Below are positions 32,704 through 40,634 of a DNA stretch of 45,424 nt, in pieces. The stretch spans positions 1 to 45,424 of the forward strand of contig NZ_LQOX01000124.1 of the NCBI RefSeq assembly GCF_002102175.1, written 5' to 3'. Origin of the DNA: Mycobacterium gastri. GTDB lineage: Bacteria > Actinomycetota > Actinomycetes > Mycobacteriales > Mycobacteriaceae. Position 1 is the first letter of the stretch; every line of letters begins with the position of its first letter. The translations under genes and the position numbers were made by a program. A model generated the notes under the pieces. That model was given only the letters and a program-made list of their open reading frames with translations, did not search any database and had not been told where the DNA came from.

Positions 32704-33303
32704 GTGAACTCCGCTCCCTCTGATCCGGCCCGGCGCCTCTGGTCGGCGATGTTGACTTGGCGCGCCCAGGACATCTCGCGCATGGAATCGGTACGAATCC
32801 AGGTGTCCGGCAAGCGAATCAGGGCCAACGGCCGCATCGTGGCGGCGGCCACCGCGACAAATCCGGCCTTCGGCGCCTACTACGACTTGCAGACCGACGA
32901 GTCCGGCGCCACCAAGCGGTTCGGGCTGACCGTCACGCTGGCCGAGCGGGAACGGCAGCTTGCTATCGCCCGTGATGAGGAGAACATGTGGCTGGTGACC
33001 GACCACCAGGGCGAGCGGCGCGCGGCCTACAACGGTGCGCTCGACGTCGACTTGGTGTTCAGCCCGTTCTTCAACGCGCTGCCGATCCGGCGCCTCGGCA
33101 TCCACGAGAAGGCCGAGTCAGTGTCCTTGCCGATGGTCTACGTCAATGTCCCCGAGATGACAGTCGACGCGGCCACCGTCAGCTACACCAGCGAGGGACG
33201 TCTGGACGCGATCAAGCTCCGTTCACCGGTCGCCGATACCACCGTGACCGTCGACGCCGACGGATTCATTGTGGACTATCCAGGATTGGCAGAGCGGATC
33301 TGA
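32704..33303 (+). CDS. Putative glycolipid-binding domain protein (Rv3755c-like)
   Basis: 199 residues from GTG 32704, with TAGGAG just upstream. It reads as a beta-rich single domain ([18 protein letters not shown], then [14 protein letters not shown], then [16 protein letters not shown], then [10 protein letters not shown]) of the DUF1089/glycolipid-binding type. No signal peptide is seen. It follows proZ by 5 bp, so it may be read from the same transcript. Its 3' end overlaps the convergent tyrA by 38 bp. Confidence 0.82.
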   Translation: MNSAPSDPARRLWSAMLTWRAQDISRMESVRIQVSGKRIRANGRIVAAATATNPAFGAYYDLQTDESGATKRFGLTVTLAERERQLAIARDEENMWLVTDHQGERRAAYNGALDVDLVFSPFFNALPIRRLGIHEKAESVSLPMVYVNVPEMTVDAATVSYTSEGRLDAIKLRSPVADTTVTVDADGFIVDYPGLAERI

Positions 33304-34225
33304 TCACCCCGCCCGCCCGGCCCGCGGCGGCCAGTTGCTCGCGCCACCTCTCGGCGCCGATCACCACTGTCATGATGTCGGAGCGCGGGAAACTCTCGTA
33401 GCGGGTTCGCGCGGCGTGGCCGGCATCGACCAAGTCGGCCACCGAGCCGTGGCCGGCCAGCGAATCGCGGGCGCGGCCCAGCAGCTCGATGACCCGGTCG
33501 GTGACCGGCACCAACTGGCCGGTGTTGGCTTCACACATGGCGCGCACCAGATCCGGGGCGGTGCCGGCGACCCGAGTGGCGTCCCGAAACGACCCCGCGG
33601 CCAGCGCGAAAGCCAGCGGCACCTCGGCGGCGGTGATCGCCAGCGCCTCGGCGAGCAGATGCGGTAAGTGAGAGATGGCGGCCGCGGCGGCATCGTGCTC
33701 GTCGGATTTGGCGGGGACCACCACGGCCCCGCAGTCCAGCGCCAACGTCATCACCATCGACCACACCTGAGGATCGACGTGGTCGTCAACGGCGACCACC
33801 CAGGGGGCTCGGGTGAACAGCCCCCCGTGGCCGGCCGCCCAGCCCGAGTGGGCGGTGCCCGTCATCGGGTGACCCCCCACGAAGCGACCTTGCAGACCGG
33901 CGGCGGCGACCTCTTCGAGCACCGCGCATTTGACGCTGGTGACGTCGGTCAGCGGACAGTTGGGGGCCGACTCACGGATATGGGCGAGCATGTTGGGCAA
34001 TGCCGGCATCGGAACCGCCAGCACGATCAGCGCTTCGATGTCGGCGGCCCGAGTCAGCGTCGCGGAAAGATCGGTACTGGCGTCAAATCCTTCGGCCCGG
34101 GCACCGTGGGCTCCCTCCACCGACCGGTTGTAGCCGAAAACCTCGCGGCCGGCGGCTGCCGTGGCTCGCATGATCGAGCCGCCGATCAGCCCCAGCCCCA
34201 GCACGCACACCGGTGTCGTCTGCAC
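33266..34225 (-). CDS. tyrA: Prephenate dehydrogenase TyrA
   Basis: 319 residues from GTG 34225; the frame runs to 34312 but that part is arginine-rich and out of family. The NAD-binding GLGLIGGS is at residues 10-17. Later landmarks are [22 protein letters not shown] and [13 protein letters not shown], the TyrA helical domain. It converts prephenate to 4-hydroxyphenylpyruvate in tyrosine biosynthesis. An ACT domain is not evident. It converges with Rv3755c and diverges from the tadA-associated gene. Confidence 0.93.
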   Translation of the reverse strand: MQTTPVCVLGLGLIGGSIMRATAAAGREVFGYNRSVEGAHGARAEGFDASTDLSATLTRAADIEALIVLAVPMPALPNMLAHIRESAPNCPLTDVTSVKCAVLEEVAAAGLQGRFVGGHPMTGTAHSGWAAGHGGLFTRAPWVVAVDDHVDPQVWSMVMTLALDCGAVVVPAKSDEHDAAAAAISHLPHLLAEALAITAAEVPLAFALAAGSFRDATRVAGTAPDLVRAMCEANTGQLVPVTDRVIELLGRARDSLAGHGSVADLVDAGHAARTRYESFPRSDIMTVVIGAERWREQLAAAGRAGGVIRSALPILDSPQ

Positions 34226-34342
34226 AGTCCCAAGGTTGGCACACTTGTCCGGTCGGTGTGTGGTTCCCGGGCGCTGCTCGCCATCGGTGTCGGAGCGGGG
34301 TCGTCTGGTCACGGGCCTGGTCAGCGACTAGCGTAAGCGGCC

Positions 34343-34864
34343 ATGGGAGCACAACGGGCCTCCGCGCCGGGCCCGTCCGCCGACGCGCCGGACGGTTTCG
34401 GCGTTGCCGTCGTGCGTGAAGAGGGCAAATGGCGATGCGCGGCGATGGGCCGGAAAGCGCTGACCAGCCTGGCGGCCGCTGAGACGGAACTGCGTGAACT
34501 GCGCAGCTCCGGAGCGGTGTTCGGGCTGCTCGACATCGACGACGAGTTCTTCATCATCCTGCGCCCCGCACCCTCGGGGACGCGTCTGCTGCTGTCCGAC
34601 GCGACCGCGGCGCTGGACTACGACATCGCCGCCGAGGCGTTGGACAGCCTGGACGCCGAGATCGATCCCGACGACCTCGAGGATGCCGAGCCGTTCGAGG
34701 AAGGCGACCTCGGCCTGCTGGCCGACATCGGCCTGCCCGAAGCGGTGCTCGGAGTCATCCTCGACGAGACCGACCTCTACGCCGACGAGCAGCTCGGGCG
34801 CATCGCGCGTGAGATGGGCTTCGCCGAGCAACTGTCGGCGGTGATCGACCGTCTCGGTCGGTGA
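34343..34864 (+). CDS. TadA-associated protein (Rv3753c-like)
   Basis: 173 residues from ATG 34343. It is a very acidic protein (DIDDEFFIILRP, then DPDDLEDAEPFEEGDLGLLAD) of the family always found next to actinobacterial tadA. Its stop precedes the tadA start by 15 bp. The biochemical role is not known to me; co-occurrence suggests assistance to the deaminase. Confidence 0.88.
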   Translation: MGAQRASAPGPSADAPDGFGVAVVREEGKWRCAAMGRKALTSLAAAETELRELRSSGAVFGLLDIDDEFFIILRPAPSGTRLLLSDATAALDYDIAAEALDSLDAEIDPDDLEDAEPFEEGDLGLLADIGLPEAVLGVILDETDLYADEQLGRIAREMGFAEQLSAVIDRLGR

Positions 34865-34879
34865 CCGCTGACCGCGTCG

Positions 34880-35338
34880 GTGAGCACTGACGAAGAGCTG
34901 ATCCGCGCCGCATTGGCGGCCGCCACGACGGCGGGTCCGCGCGACGTGCCCATCGGCGCGGTCGTCGTCGGCGCCGACGGAACCGAACTGTCCCGCGCGG
35001 TGAATGCCCGTGAGGCGCTGGGTGATCCGACCGCGCACGCCGAGATCCTCGCCTTGCGTGCGGCGGCGGCGGTGCTCGGTGACGGCTGGCGGTTGGAGGG
35101 GACCACGCTGGCGGTCACCGTGGAACCGTGCACCATGTGCGCGGGTGCGCTGGTATTGGCGCGGGTCGCTCGCCTGGTGTTCGGCGCCTGGGAACCCAAG
35201 ACGGGAGCGGTCGGGTCGCTGTGGGACGTGGTCCGCGACCGTCGGCTCAACCATCGTCCGCAGGTGCGGGGCGGTGTGCTCGCTGCCGAGTGCGCCGCAC
35301 CCATGGAGGAGTTCTTCGCTCGCCAGCGATTGGGGTGA
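34880..35338 (+). CDS. tadA: tRNA adenosine(34) deaminase TadA
   Basis: 152 residues from GTG 34880. The zinc and catalytic set is complete: H53-A54-E55 and P83-C84-x2-C87. The enzyme converts the wobble adenosine of tRNA-Arg(ACG) to inosine. The GAWEPKTGAVGSLWDVV loop replaces the usual TadA substrate loop, as in other actinobacteria. It is followed 29 bp later by tRNA-Ser(CGA). A tRNA-Arg(ACG) scar, from its substrate gene, lies at 9929. Confidence 0.93.
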   Translation: MSTDEELIRAALAAATTAGPRDVPIGAVVVGADGTELSRAVNAREALGDPTAHAEILALRAAAAVLGDGWRLEGTTLAVTVEPCTMCAGALVLARVARLVFGAWEPKTGAVGSLWDVVRDRRLNHRPQVRGGVLAAECAAPMEEFFARQRLG

Positions 35339-35367
35339 CCGGCCACCGGTTCGGTAAGCTGCTCGAC

Positions 35368-35457
35368 GGTGGCGTGTCCGAGCGGCCTAAGGAGCACGCC
35401 TCGAAAGCGTGTGACGGCTAACACCGTCCGAGGGTTCAAATCCCTCCGCCACCGCCA
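35368..35457 (+). tRNA. serX: tRNA-Ser(CGA)
   Basis: The acceptor GGTGGCG (35368-35374) pairs with CGCCACC (35447-35453), followed by G and an encoded CCA. The anticodon loop CTCGAAA has CGA at 35402-35404. The long variable arm typical of class II tRNAs is present, and the T loop reads TTCAAAT. In M. tuberculosis the equivalent serX is likewise followed by an integrase fragment. Confidence 0.96.
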
Positions 35458-35539
35458 ACATTACGCAGTTCAAAGGTGGTTTTTTGGTTGCTGCGGGGGC
35501 CCGTGGCCGCATTTGGACCAAGTGTCCATACCCCTGGTG

Positions 35540-35905
35540 AGTATCGACGTTGTAGTGTCGCCGCAACCGCGTCTAGATCCATATCGAAAATGTCGGAGTA
35601 GACACGTCACACTCGGATCTCTGTGCCCCAGCATCCGCTCCAGCGCGAGCACTTTCACCCCGGCCGACACCGCCATGGATGCATAGGTGGACCAAACCGT
35701 ACAGCGGGGGGTCGCCCACCATCCTGCGGTGTCGATCGTCCACAGCACGGCCCCGCTGTACCTGGCGTATGCGCGGGAATTCGGTTTGACGGCGAGTGCC
35801 GCGCGGAGATTGGCGCCTGCGCCAGATGCCGGCCGGGGCGACGGTAACCCCAGTGCAGGCTGACTCTGGGGTTCTAGACCGCACCTCTTGTCGGGACGTT
35901 GTCAC
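35540..35905 (-). pseudogene. Tyrosine-recombinase (integrase) C-terminal remnant
   Basis: In one frame the segment ASMAVSAGVKVLALERMLGH followed by RDPSVT matches the catalytic core of phage-type tyrosine integrases (box II, ASLAVSAG... RMLGH...). The upstream part is in shifted frames and no start or full catalytic tetrad survives; the terminal tyrosine region is also lost. It lies directly beyond tRNA-Ser on the opposite strand, the position of the Rv3751 fragment. It marks an old integration at this tRNA. Confidence 0.75.
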
Positions 35906-35933
35906 GCCCTAGTCTCGGCTCAGCTCACTAAGG

Positions 35934-36350
35934 TTGCTGAACGTGCGAAACGAGCCAATGCCAGGTGCTGTGGTACTACGTTTCACTCCTATGAGTCCAG
36001 AAGGCGTACTGAAACGCGCTAAGCTAGACGCTCGTCGCAGCACTGGCAAAGGCCATTACACAGCGTCGGTATGGGCTGACCACGCGAGACCGGGAGAAAC
36101 GCGAGAACAAGTGATCGCGCGGCTACTTGAGGCCACCGAGCTTCACGGCCTCGACCCGGCCCGCAATCCAAACTTGTGGTGGTGTTCTTCGGCGCAAAAG
36201 CTACTGGACGAAGGCTTCGTTTTCGAGAAGGACGACGAAGACGGCGAAGCGGAGGAGCACTATTCTGTCATCCTTGGGTACCCCCCTACGCTAGAGGATG
36301 CGAAACGATTCGTGGCAGCGTTTACCAAGGAGAGGAGGCCAGGACAATGA
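35934..36350 (+). CDS. Cassette gene 1, unknown
   Basis: 138 residues if TTG 35934 is used; GTG 35943 or ATG 35958 are alternative starts. The middle (YTASVWADHARPGETREQV, then LLEATELHGLD) and an acidic stretch (EKDDEDGEAEEH) look like a globular protein. The end PTLEDAKRFVAAFTKER is helical. I recognise no family. A sampled line (36001-36060) is 55% G+C, against 63% for a sampled line of proV, so foreign origin is likely. Its stop overlaps the next start in ATGA. Confidence 0.6.
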   Translation: MLNVRNEPMPGAVVLRFTPMSPEGVLKRAKLDARRSTGKGHYTASVWADHARPGETREQVIARLLEATELHGLDPARNPNLWWCSSAQKLLDEGFVFEKDDEDGEAEEHYSVILGYPPTLEDAKRFVAAFTKERRPGQ

Positions 36351-36676
36351 CCGAGATCATGATCGACCCCAATGTGCGGGTTGCTGGTGACCTGACGTTC
36401 TCCGGATACGAGGACGTGCGCGGACCCCTCCCGATCGCTGGGCAGCAGGTTCTCGTGCGCGAGCCCGAGGCGAATCTAGTGGCGGTTGGCATCGTCCGTC
36501 GTGTCGATGAAAACGACCGACTTATCTATATCGCGGTGGATTGGGCGCGGCTTGCCCCAGACCGGATCCCGACGCCAGATGAATTTATGGGCATCCTCCG
36601 GCGCAACCAGGTTAGATCTCTGTTCCAGCCCATTGACCGCCCAGTCGTGAGCGGTGCCACGTTGCGCAGTGCATGA
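36347..36676 (+). CDS. Cassette gene 2, beta-rich hypothetical protein
   Basis: 109 residues from ATG 36347, overlapping the previous stop by ATGA; a GGAGAGGAGG stretch lies upstream. Strand-forming segments dominate (VRVAGDLTFSGYEDV, then QQVLVREPEANLVAVGIVRRV, then LIYIAVDWARLAP), suggesting a small barrel. The conserved-looking C-terminal helix contains FMGILRRNQVRSLF. I do not recognise the family. It also overlaps the next start by ATGA, so all three cassette genes are translationally coupled. Confidence 0.6.
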   Translation: MTEIMIDPNVRVAGDLTFSGYEDVRGPLPIAGQQVLVREPEANLVAVGIVRRVDENDRLIYIAVDWARLAPDRIPTPDEFMGILRRNQVRSLFQPIDRPVVSGATLRSA

Positions 36677-37173
36677 GCGACGCTGCCGACGCCGCAATCG
36701 TGCGCGTGATGCTCGCTGACTTCGCCAACGTTACCGATCCGGGCAGCAAGCTGAACATCATTGGCGGCGGCATCGTGATGATGGGCTACGACCCTAACAT
36801 TGGAGCCACCGCGGCTCACGCTGTCGTCGCCAAAATCTCGTTTCCACCTGAATTCATCGGCGAATCACCAGCCGTAGAACTTGCCCTGGAACATGACGAC
36901 GGCAGCCTTGTAACCCTCCCGGGCCCGATGGGGCCTCAGTTTCTGCGTGTCGGAGTCGCCGACGCATTGAAGCCCGCGGTGGTTCCGGGCGCGAACGTTC
37001 CCCCAAACACCGTGCGCTCATCGAAGCAATTCGTCATGTACTTCGCTAGTGGACTTCCATTGGAACCCAACAAGCGCTACAGGTGGCGCATAAAGATTGA
37101 TCACGAGACCCGCGACGAGTGGACCGAGACTTTCTATGTCTTTACCGCTGATGCTGGGCCGGTTATCGGCTAG
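36673..37173 (+). CDS. Cassette gene 3, DUF6941-like protein
   Basis: 166 residues from ATG 36673. The opening VRVMLADFANVTDPGSKLNI followed by IGGGIV parallels the VGAFLAEAASAVDNKLNVSG and LTGAFLADAAAVVDNKLNVQ openings of two other genes in this window, and I place all three in the DUF6941-like group. The following strands (VVAKISFPPEF, then VELALEHDDG, then YRWRIKIDHET) give a beta-sandwich pattern. Function unknown. It is the last gene of the coupled cassette. Confidence 0.7.
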   Translation: MSDAADAAIVRVMLADFANVTDPGSKLNIIGGGIVMMGYDPNIGATAAHAVVAKISFPPEFIGESPAVELALEHDDGSLVTLPGPMGPQFLRVGVADALKPAVVPGANVPPNTVRSSKQFVMYFASGLPLEPNKRYRWRIKIDHETRDEWTETFYVFTADAGPVIG

Positions 37174-37287
37174 GGATTCAGCCGGTCAACACAAACTACT
37201 GGGGGGTGCCAGGACTCGTCCGGGCGTGAATCGGACGCGCGGTGGACCGGGGTGCGGCCGCAGTTATTTTGGCCTCAGTAACAGCCA

Positions 37288-37539
37288 ATGACAGCTGCCG
37301 TAGCCGTTGAAGAACGGACCGTTCTACCACCTCAAGAACCCGAAGGCCTCGCGCCGCTGCTGGAAGCGCTCGGCTCTCCGGAGGTTTCCGTGTGCGGCGG
37401 CAACGGGCGGGCGATTACCCTTCCCGATTCTGTGCGCGACGCACTCTACAACGTGGTGCTGGTGCTGTCGCAAGGCAAGGGCATCTCACTCATTCCGCGC
37501 CAGCGCAAGCTCACCACGCAGGAGGCAGTGCACCACTAG
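37288..37539 (+). pseudogene. Rv3750c-like excisionase/antitoxin gene, truncated before its helix-turn-helix
   Basis: From ATG 37288 the product reads MTAAVAVEERTVLPPQEPEG and ends at KLTTQEAVHH, 83 residues. As I remember Rv3750c-type proteins, KLTTQEAA is where the MerR/excisionase helix-turn-helix begins, so the DNA-binding half is absent. The stop lies 4 bp before the convergent vapC end, suggesting the vapBC insertion cut it. Confidence 0.65.
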
Positions 37540-37542
37540 ACA

Positions 37543-37947
37543 TCAGCGGTACTGCACGATGCCGAGTCCATCGATGCGTCGAAAGTCGGCGACGTTGGCG
37601 GTGACGATAGGTATGCCCAACTGCAAACTCGCGCAACCGATCCAGAGGTCGTTGGTACCGATCAGCTCACCCCGGCGACGTAGCTCTCGCACCACCCTCG
37701 CGTAGACGAACGCGATCTGATCATCCACCGGGACGAGGGTGTGTCCCTCGCGCATGGCGGTAACCACAGGGTGCTCGGCCCGGTCGAATCCTTCGGCGAA
37801 TTCGCCCAGCGCGATCGTCGAAAGGAACAGTTCGGCATCCGGTGAGCGTTTGAGGAACCGGTGCGCGGCGCCGTCGTCGCCACCCGCGGACCGCTCGCGT
37901 TGCAGATCGATGAGAAACGTCGTGTCGACGCTCACCCGGAGCGCCAC
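37543..37947 (-). CDS. vapC: VapC-family PIN-domain ribonuclease toxin (second locus)
   Basis: 134 residues from ATG 37947. Metal-binding residues are at D8 (VSVDTTFLIDL), the glutamate of STIALGEFAEG, and the aspartates of TNDLWIGCAS and NVADFRRI. It overlaps the antitoxin gene by 16 bp and appears intact. It is not closely similar to the VapC at 11150, so the two are separate acquisitions. Confidence 0.9.
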   Translation of the reverse strand: MALRVSVDTTFLIDLQRERSAGGDDGAAHRFLKRSPDAELFLSTIALGEFAEGFDRAEHPVVTAMREGHTLVPVDDQIAFVYARVVRELRRRGELIGTNDLWIGCASLQLGIPIVTANVADFRRIDGLGIVQYR

Positions 37948-38177
37948 AAGTCCTCGGGCGGTGTGTCCGTGTGCTGTGCTTCATCGAGGCGTGCGAGAAC
38001 ATCGTCAGGCACCGTCGGGAGTTCATCGAGTGCATCCAGAAGCGCTGCGGCCGTGGGAGCTTCGTTGCGCCAGTGCGCACGCTTGATGACTTGAGAGAAC
38101 GATTCGGTCGGCGCACGGCGGGCAGCCCGAAGACGTTCGTATGCTTCGAGATCGATCGATATCGTCTTGGTTGCCAC
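37932..38177 (-). CDS. vapB: VapB-type antitoxin (second locus)
   Basis: 81 residues from GTG 38177, which gives the usual ATKTISIDLEAYERLRAA beginning; an in-frame ATG at 38192 would put the start inside the operator palindrome. The N terminus is a short DNA-binding strand-helix-helix, the C terminus acidic (VPDDVLARLDEAQHTD). It precedes and overlaps vapC in the usual order. Confidence 0.8.
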   Translation of the reverse strand: MATKTISIDLEAYERLRAARRAPTESFSQVIKRAHWRNEAPTAAALLDALDELPTVPDDVLARLDEAQHTDTPPEDLWRSG

Positions 38178-38205
38178 AGTGCATGTATACATGCATGGCA
38201 CTGTG
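38175..38205 (-). promoter_or_regulatory. vapBC-2 operator and leaderless promoter
   Basis: A perfect 14-bp palindrome GCATGTATACATGC (38181-38194) is nested inside CACAGTGC (38175-38182) and GCACTGTG (38198-38205) arms. On the minus strand TATACA (38189-38184) lies 6 bases before GTG 38177. The promoter and operator therefore overlap completely, as expected for an autorepressed toxin-antitoxin operon. Confidence 0.6.
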
Positions 38206-38257
38206 CAGGCAACGTCAGACGGCCCGGACCGCACGCCGAGGCCCATGCCACCGGCGA

Positions 38258-38620
38258 CTAGCCGCCACTCACCAGCAACGGAAGCGAGATCATTCCGGCA
38301 CCACCGGACACCACGATCACCCAACGGCCGTCGACCGGCAGAGTCACCTCGATGCCGAAGATCGCGAAGCCGACCTCGGCGGCGGTGGCGGCTTCCGGCA
38401 ACTCGTAGGGCAGGTGTAACGGCTCGTCGTCGGTGGGGGGCCAGATCTCGACATCGACCCGCCGGTCCGGGTTACCGGTCTCGGTCTGCGTCAGCACCAC
38501 CAGCAGAAACTGCGCCAACCGGTCGGCTTCGAGGGTGTAGCGGAACAAGACGCCGCCCGAGACGTTGAGCTTGTTGTCCACCGCCGACGCCGCTTCGGCC
38601 AGGAAGGCCCCCACGATCAT
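38258..38620 (-). CDS. DUF6941-like protein (Rv3748-like)
   Basis: 120 residues from ATG 38620. VGAFLAEAASAVDNKLNVSG, then RLAQFLLVVLTQTE, then LPVDGRWVIVV define the group. It is the probable orthologue of Rv3748. There is no signal peptide or membrane segment. A paralogue lies at 39995 and a more distant one at 36673. Function unknown. Confidence 0.85.
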   Translation of the reverse strand: MIVGAFLAEAASAVDNKLNVSGGVLFRYTLEADRLAQFLLVVLTQTETGNPDRRVDVEIWPPTDDEPLHLPYELPEAATAAEVGFAIFGIEVTLPVDGRWVIVVSGGAGMISLPLLVSGG

Positions 38621-38650
38621 CCCGCCGAACCTACCGCTATTCCCGTCAGC

Positions 38651-39067
38651 TCAGCCCGCACCGTAGGGCTGCTGCTGGGGCTGGGACTGCTGGGGCTGGG
38701 GCGCGCCGCCATAACCGAGCTGCGTGGCGGTATAGCGGGCGGCGTCGGTCACCGGCACGGCTTGCACCGCGGTGCCGTAGGCGCAAATCTCGGTCCACAC
38801 GTCACCGAGCTCGGTGGTGTCGAAACGCATTCCGATGATCGCGTTACCACCCTTGTTGCGCGCCTCGTTCATCAGCCGGACCATCGCCTCGTTACGGCTC
38901 TCGGCCAGATTCTTGGTCATGCCCTGCAGCTCGCCGCCGAACATCGATTTGAAGCCAGCGCCTATCTGCGAGAAGGCATTTCGTGATCGCACGGTGAGCC
39001 CGAAGACTTCGCCGCATACGCGTTGGATCTCCCAGCCGGGAATGTCATTGGTAGTGACAACGAGCAC
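38651..39067 (-). CDS. YbjQ/UPF0145-family protein
   Basis: 138 residues from ATG 39067. The domain (VVTTNDIPGWEIQRVCGEVF, then MVRLMNEARNKGGNAIIGMR, then EICAYGTAVQA) is the YbjQ/heavy-metal-binding-like fold, which in other bacteria forms pentamers. The C-terminal 20 residues are a glutamine/proline tail (PQPQQSQPQQQP), likely disordered. It follows the direction of Rv3748 with a 30-bp gap and may be co-transcribed with it. Confidence 0.87.
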   Translation of the reverse strand: MLVVTTNDIPGWEIQRVCGEVFGLTVRSRNAFSQIGAGFKSMFGGELQGMTKNLAESRNEAMVRLMNEARNKGGNAIIGMRFDTTELGDVWTEICAYGTAVQAVPVTDAARYTATQLGYGGAPQPQQSQPQQQPYGAG

Positions 39068-39345
39068 CGCACAACCTTCCTGCCGAAATCAGCGATGGCC
39101 TGGCTCCCGGTGCAGGGTACCGCTCCACCGCCGGCTGCGGCGCCGCGGCGCAGCTATTCATCGGTGTGCCGCCGGCGATCATCACGATCGACAGGCGGAT
39201 CGAGACGGCTTCGCAACAGCGGCTACCGTCAGAGCCATATTCCGATCGACGTTGTCGCATCGGGAAAGGTCGCAATCAAGGGGCCGAGCTGCTCACCGTG
39301 CTGTGGGCTCTTGAGGACCTGGATGAGTAATTCCCAACTGTTCAT

Positions 39346-39420
39346 CGAGTGTGCACCGGCTGCGCCGAGTGCGCACCGGCTGCGCCGAGTGTGCACCGGC
39401 TGCGCCGAGTGTGCACTGGC
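39346..39420. repeat. 20-bp tandem repeat, about 3.7 copies
   Basis: The unit CGAGTGTGCACCGGCTGCGC starts at 39346, 39366, 39386 and (degenerate) 39406. Its GAGTGTGC head is the same word found in the intergenic repeats at 22443 and 28698. The array lies among IS and SDR fragments, outside any gene I support. Confidence 0.8.
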
Positions 39421-39510
39421 ACCGGCGACACGCCGGGCGGTGCCGCCGTGGTTGCACTCTCGGCGTGTCGGCTTGTGAAGGATGTGGCTGAAGGGCACCG
39501 ATGGGCAATT

Positions 39511-39588
39511 GTGAAGACAGACCTCGATGCCGTCCTGACCGACCTGTATGTGACGATCGATGACCACGTGGTGCACCCCGACCGGCGG
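39511..39588 (+). pseudogene. Transposase N-terminal fragment
   Basis: From GTG 39511 about 26 codons read VKTDLDAVLTDLYVTIDDHV, resembling the opening of actinobacterial DDE transposases (KTDLDALLTALYV...DDHL from memory). The match ends after about 25 residues. No terminal repeats are evident, so this is IS debris and not a functional element. Confidence 0.45.
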
Positions 39589-39671
39589 CGCCGCCACAGC
39601 GTCGACGCCGCCAGACCAGTTGGTCCAGCGTTTCCCCAGACTGGACGTGCTCGTCACCAAATCTCGCGGTC

Positions 39672-39911
39672 AAGTGGGCACCGATCGGAATCCGGGTGAA
39701 TGCGGTGGAGCCGGGTACCATCGATACCCCGATGACCGCGCCGATGCACAAGGCGCCCGAGCTGGTGGCGGCGGAGCTGGCTCATATCCCGTTGCGACGT
39801 TTCGGATCGGTCGGCGAGATTGCGCCCACGGTCGCCTTCTTGTGCACCGAGCACAGCAGCTACACCACCGGCGCCGCCTTCGTCGTCGACGGCGCCTCGG
39901 ACTGCGTCTGA
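39672..39911 (+). pseudogene. SDR C-terminal fragment
   Basis: The frame reads KWAPIGIRVNAVEPGTIDTP, then IPLRRFGSVGEIAPTVAFLC, then YTTGAAFVVDGASDCV, which is the last 80 residues of a classical short-chain dehydrogenase. The cofactor motif and catalytic YxxxK are missing, and the preceding DNA is unrelated. It was presumably cut by the adjacent IS event. Confidence 0.7.
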
Positions 39912-39994
39912 TTTTCGATGGAGCCGGCCGGCGAGGCGTGGCCGCCGGAGCAGCCGCTCACCGGCACCGTGCGGAGCGGGCGCCCGGCGCGGGC

Positions 39995-40381
39995 TCAGAA
40001 GCCGAACGACGGGGGCATCTCGCTGACCAGTACCGGGAGCGAGATCGCTCCCGTCTCGGCGGTCACCACCAGCACCCAACGGCCGTCGACGGGTAAGCGC
40101 AGCTGGATCTCGAAGAAGGCGAACCCGGGAAACTCGGCGACGGCCGCTTCGGGCACTTCGAACTGCAGGCGGATCGCCTCGGCATCCGCAGGAGGCCTTG
40201 CCTCGATGTTGAGCTGTCGGTCGTCCGAACTGCCCGGCTCCGACTGCGTCAGCACCACCAAGACAAACCGGGCCAACCGGTCTGGCCCGACCGCAAATCG
40301 CGACAGCACACCGCCCTGCACGTTGAGTTTGTTGTCCACCACGGCAGCGGCGTCGGCCAGGAAGGCACCCGTAAGTATCAC
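39995..40381 (-). CDS. DUF6941-like protein (Rv3747-like)
   Basis: 128 residues from GTG 40381, chosen because the paralogue at 38620 begins at the same alignment point; the frame continues to 40423. LTGAFLADAAAVVDNKLNVQ, RLARFVLVVLTQSE and LPVDGRWVLVV match it closely. Rv3747 of M. tuberculosis has about the same length. Function unknown. Confidence 0.83.
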   Translation of the reverse strand: MILTGAFLADAAAVVDNKLNVQGGVLSRFAVGPDRLARFVLVVLTQSEPGSSDDRQLNIEARPPADAEAIRLQFEVPEAAVAEFPGFAFFEIQLRLPVDGRWVLVVTAETGAISLPVLVSEMPPSFGF

Positions 40382-40569
40382 GCCGCTGAACCTAACACGC
40401 AGCCAGCTAACCCGAGGGGCCAATCTGGCCCTTGACGGCGATCGCCCGGGTGGGTCGACCTGGAAGATTTTTTGGGGTGCGGGTGAACCGTAACGGTGCT
40501 AAGACCATGGATTGTGCAGAGGTTGGGCGCAGACGTGCGGCACGCCGCCACGAACGTCATCCGGCTCTT

Positions 40570-40634
40570 GCCGCTTTCGAGGGCCGCTTTCGAGGGCCGC
40601 TTTCAAGGGCCGCTTTCGAGGGCCGCTTTTGACG
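40570..40634. repeat. 13-bp tandem repeat, five copies
   Basis: Units of GCCGCTTTCGAGG start at 40570, 40583, 40596, 40609 and 40622; the third has CAAGG and the last is degenerate (TTTTGACGG). It is a short minisatellite in the 440-bp gap between Rv3747-like and PE34. The rest of that gap (40382-40821) is A+T-richer near 40690-40760, and I see no gene in it. Confidence 0.85.

Noticed and set aside
34328..35254. 308-residue minus-strand frame opposite the TadA locus
   Set aside because: TadA and its partner are clear on the plus strand; this frame has no recognisable domain.
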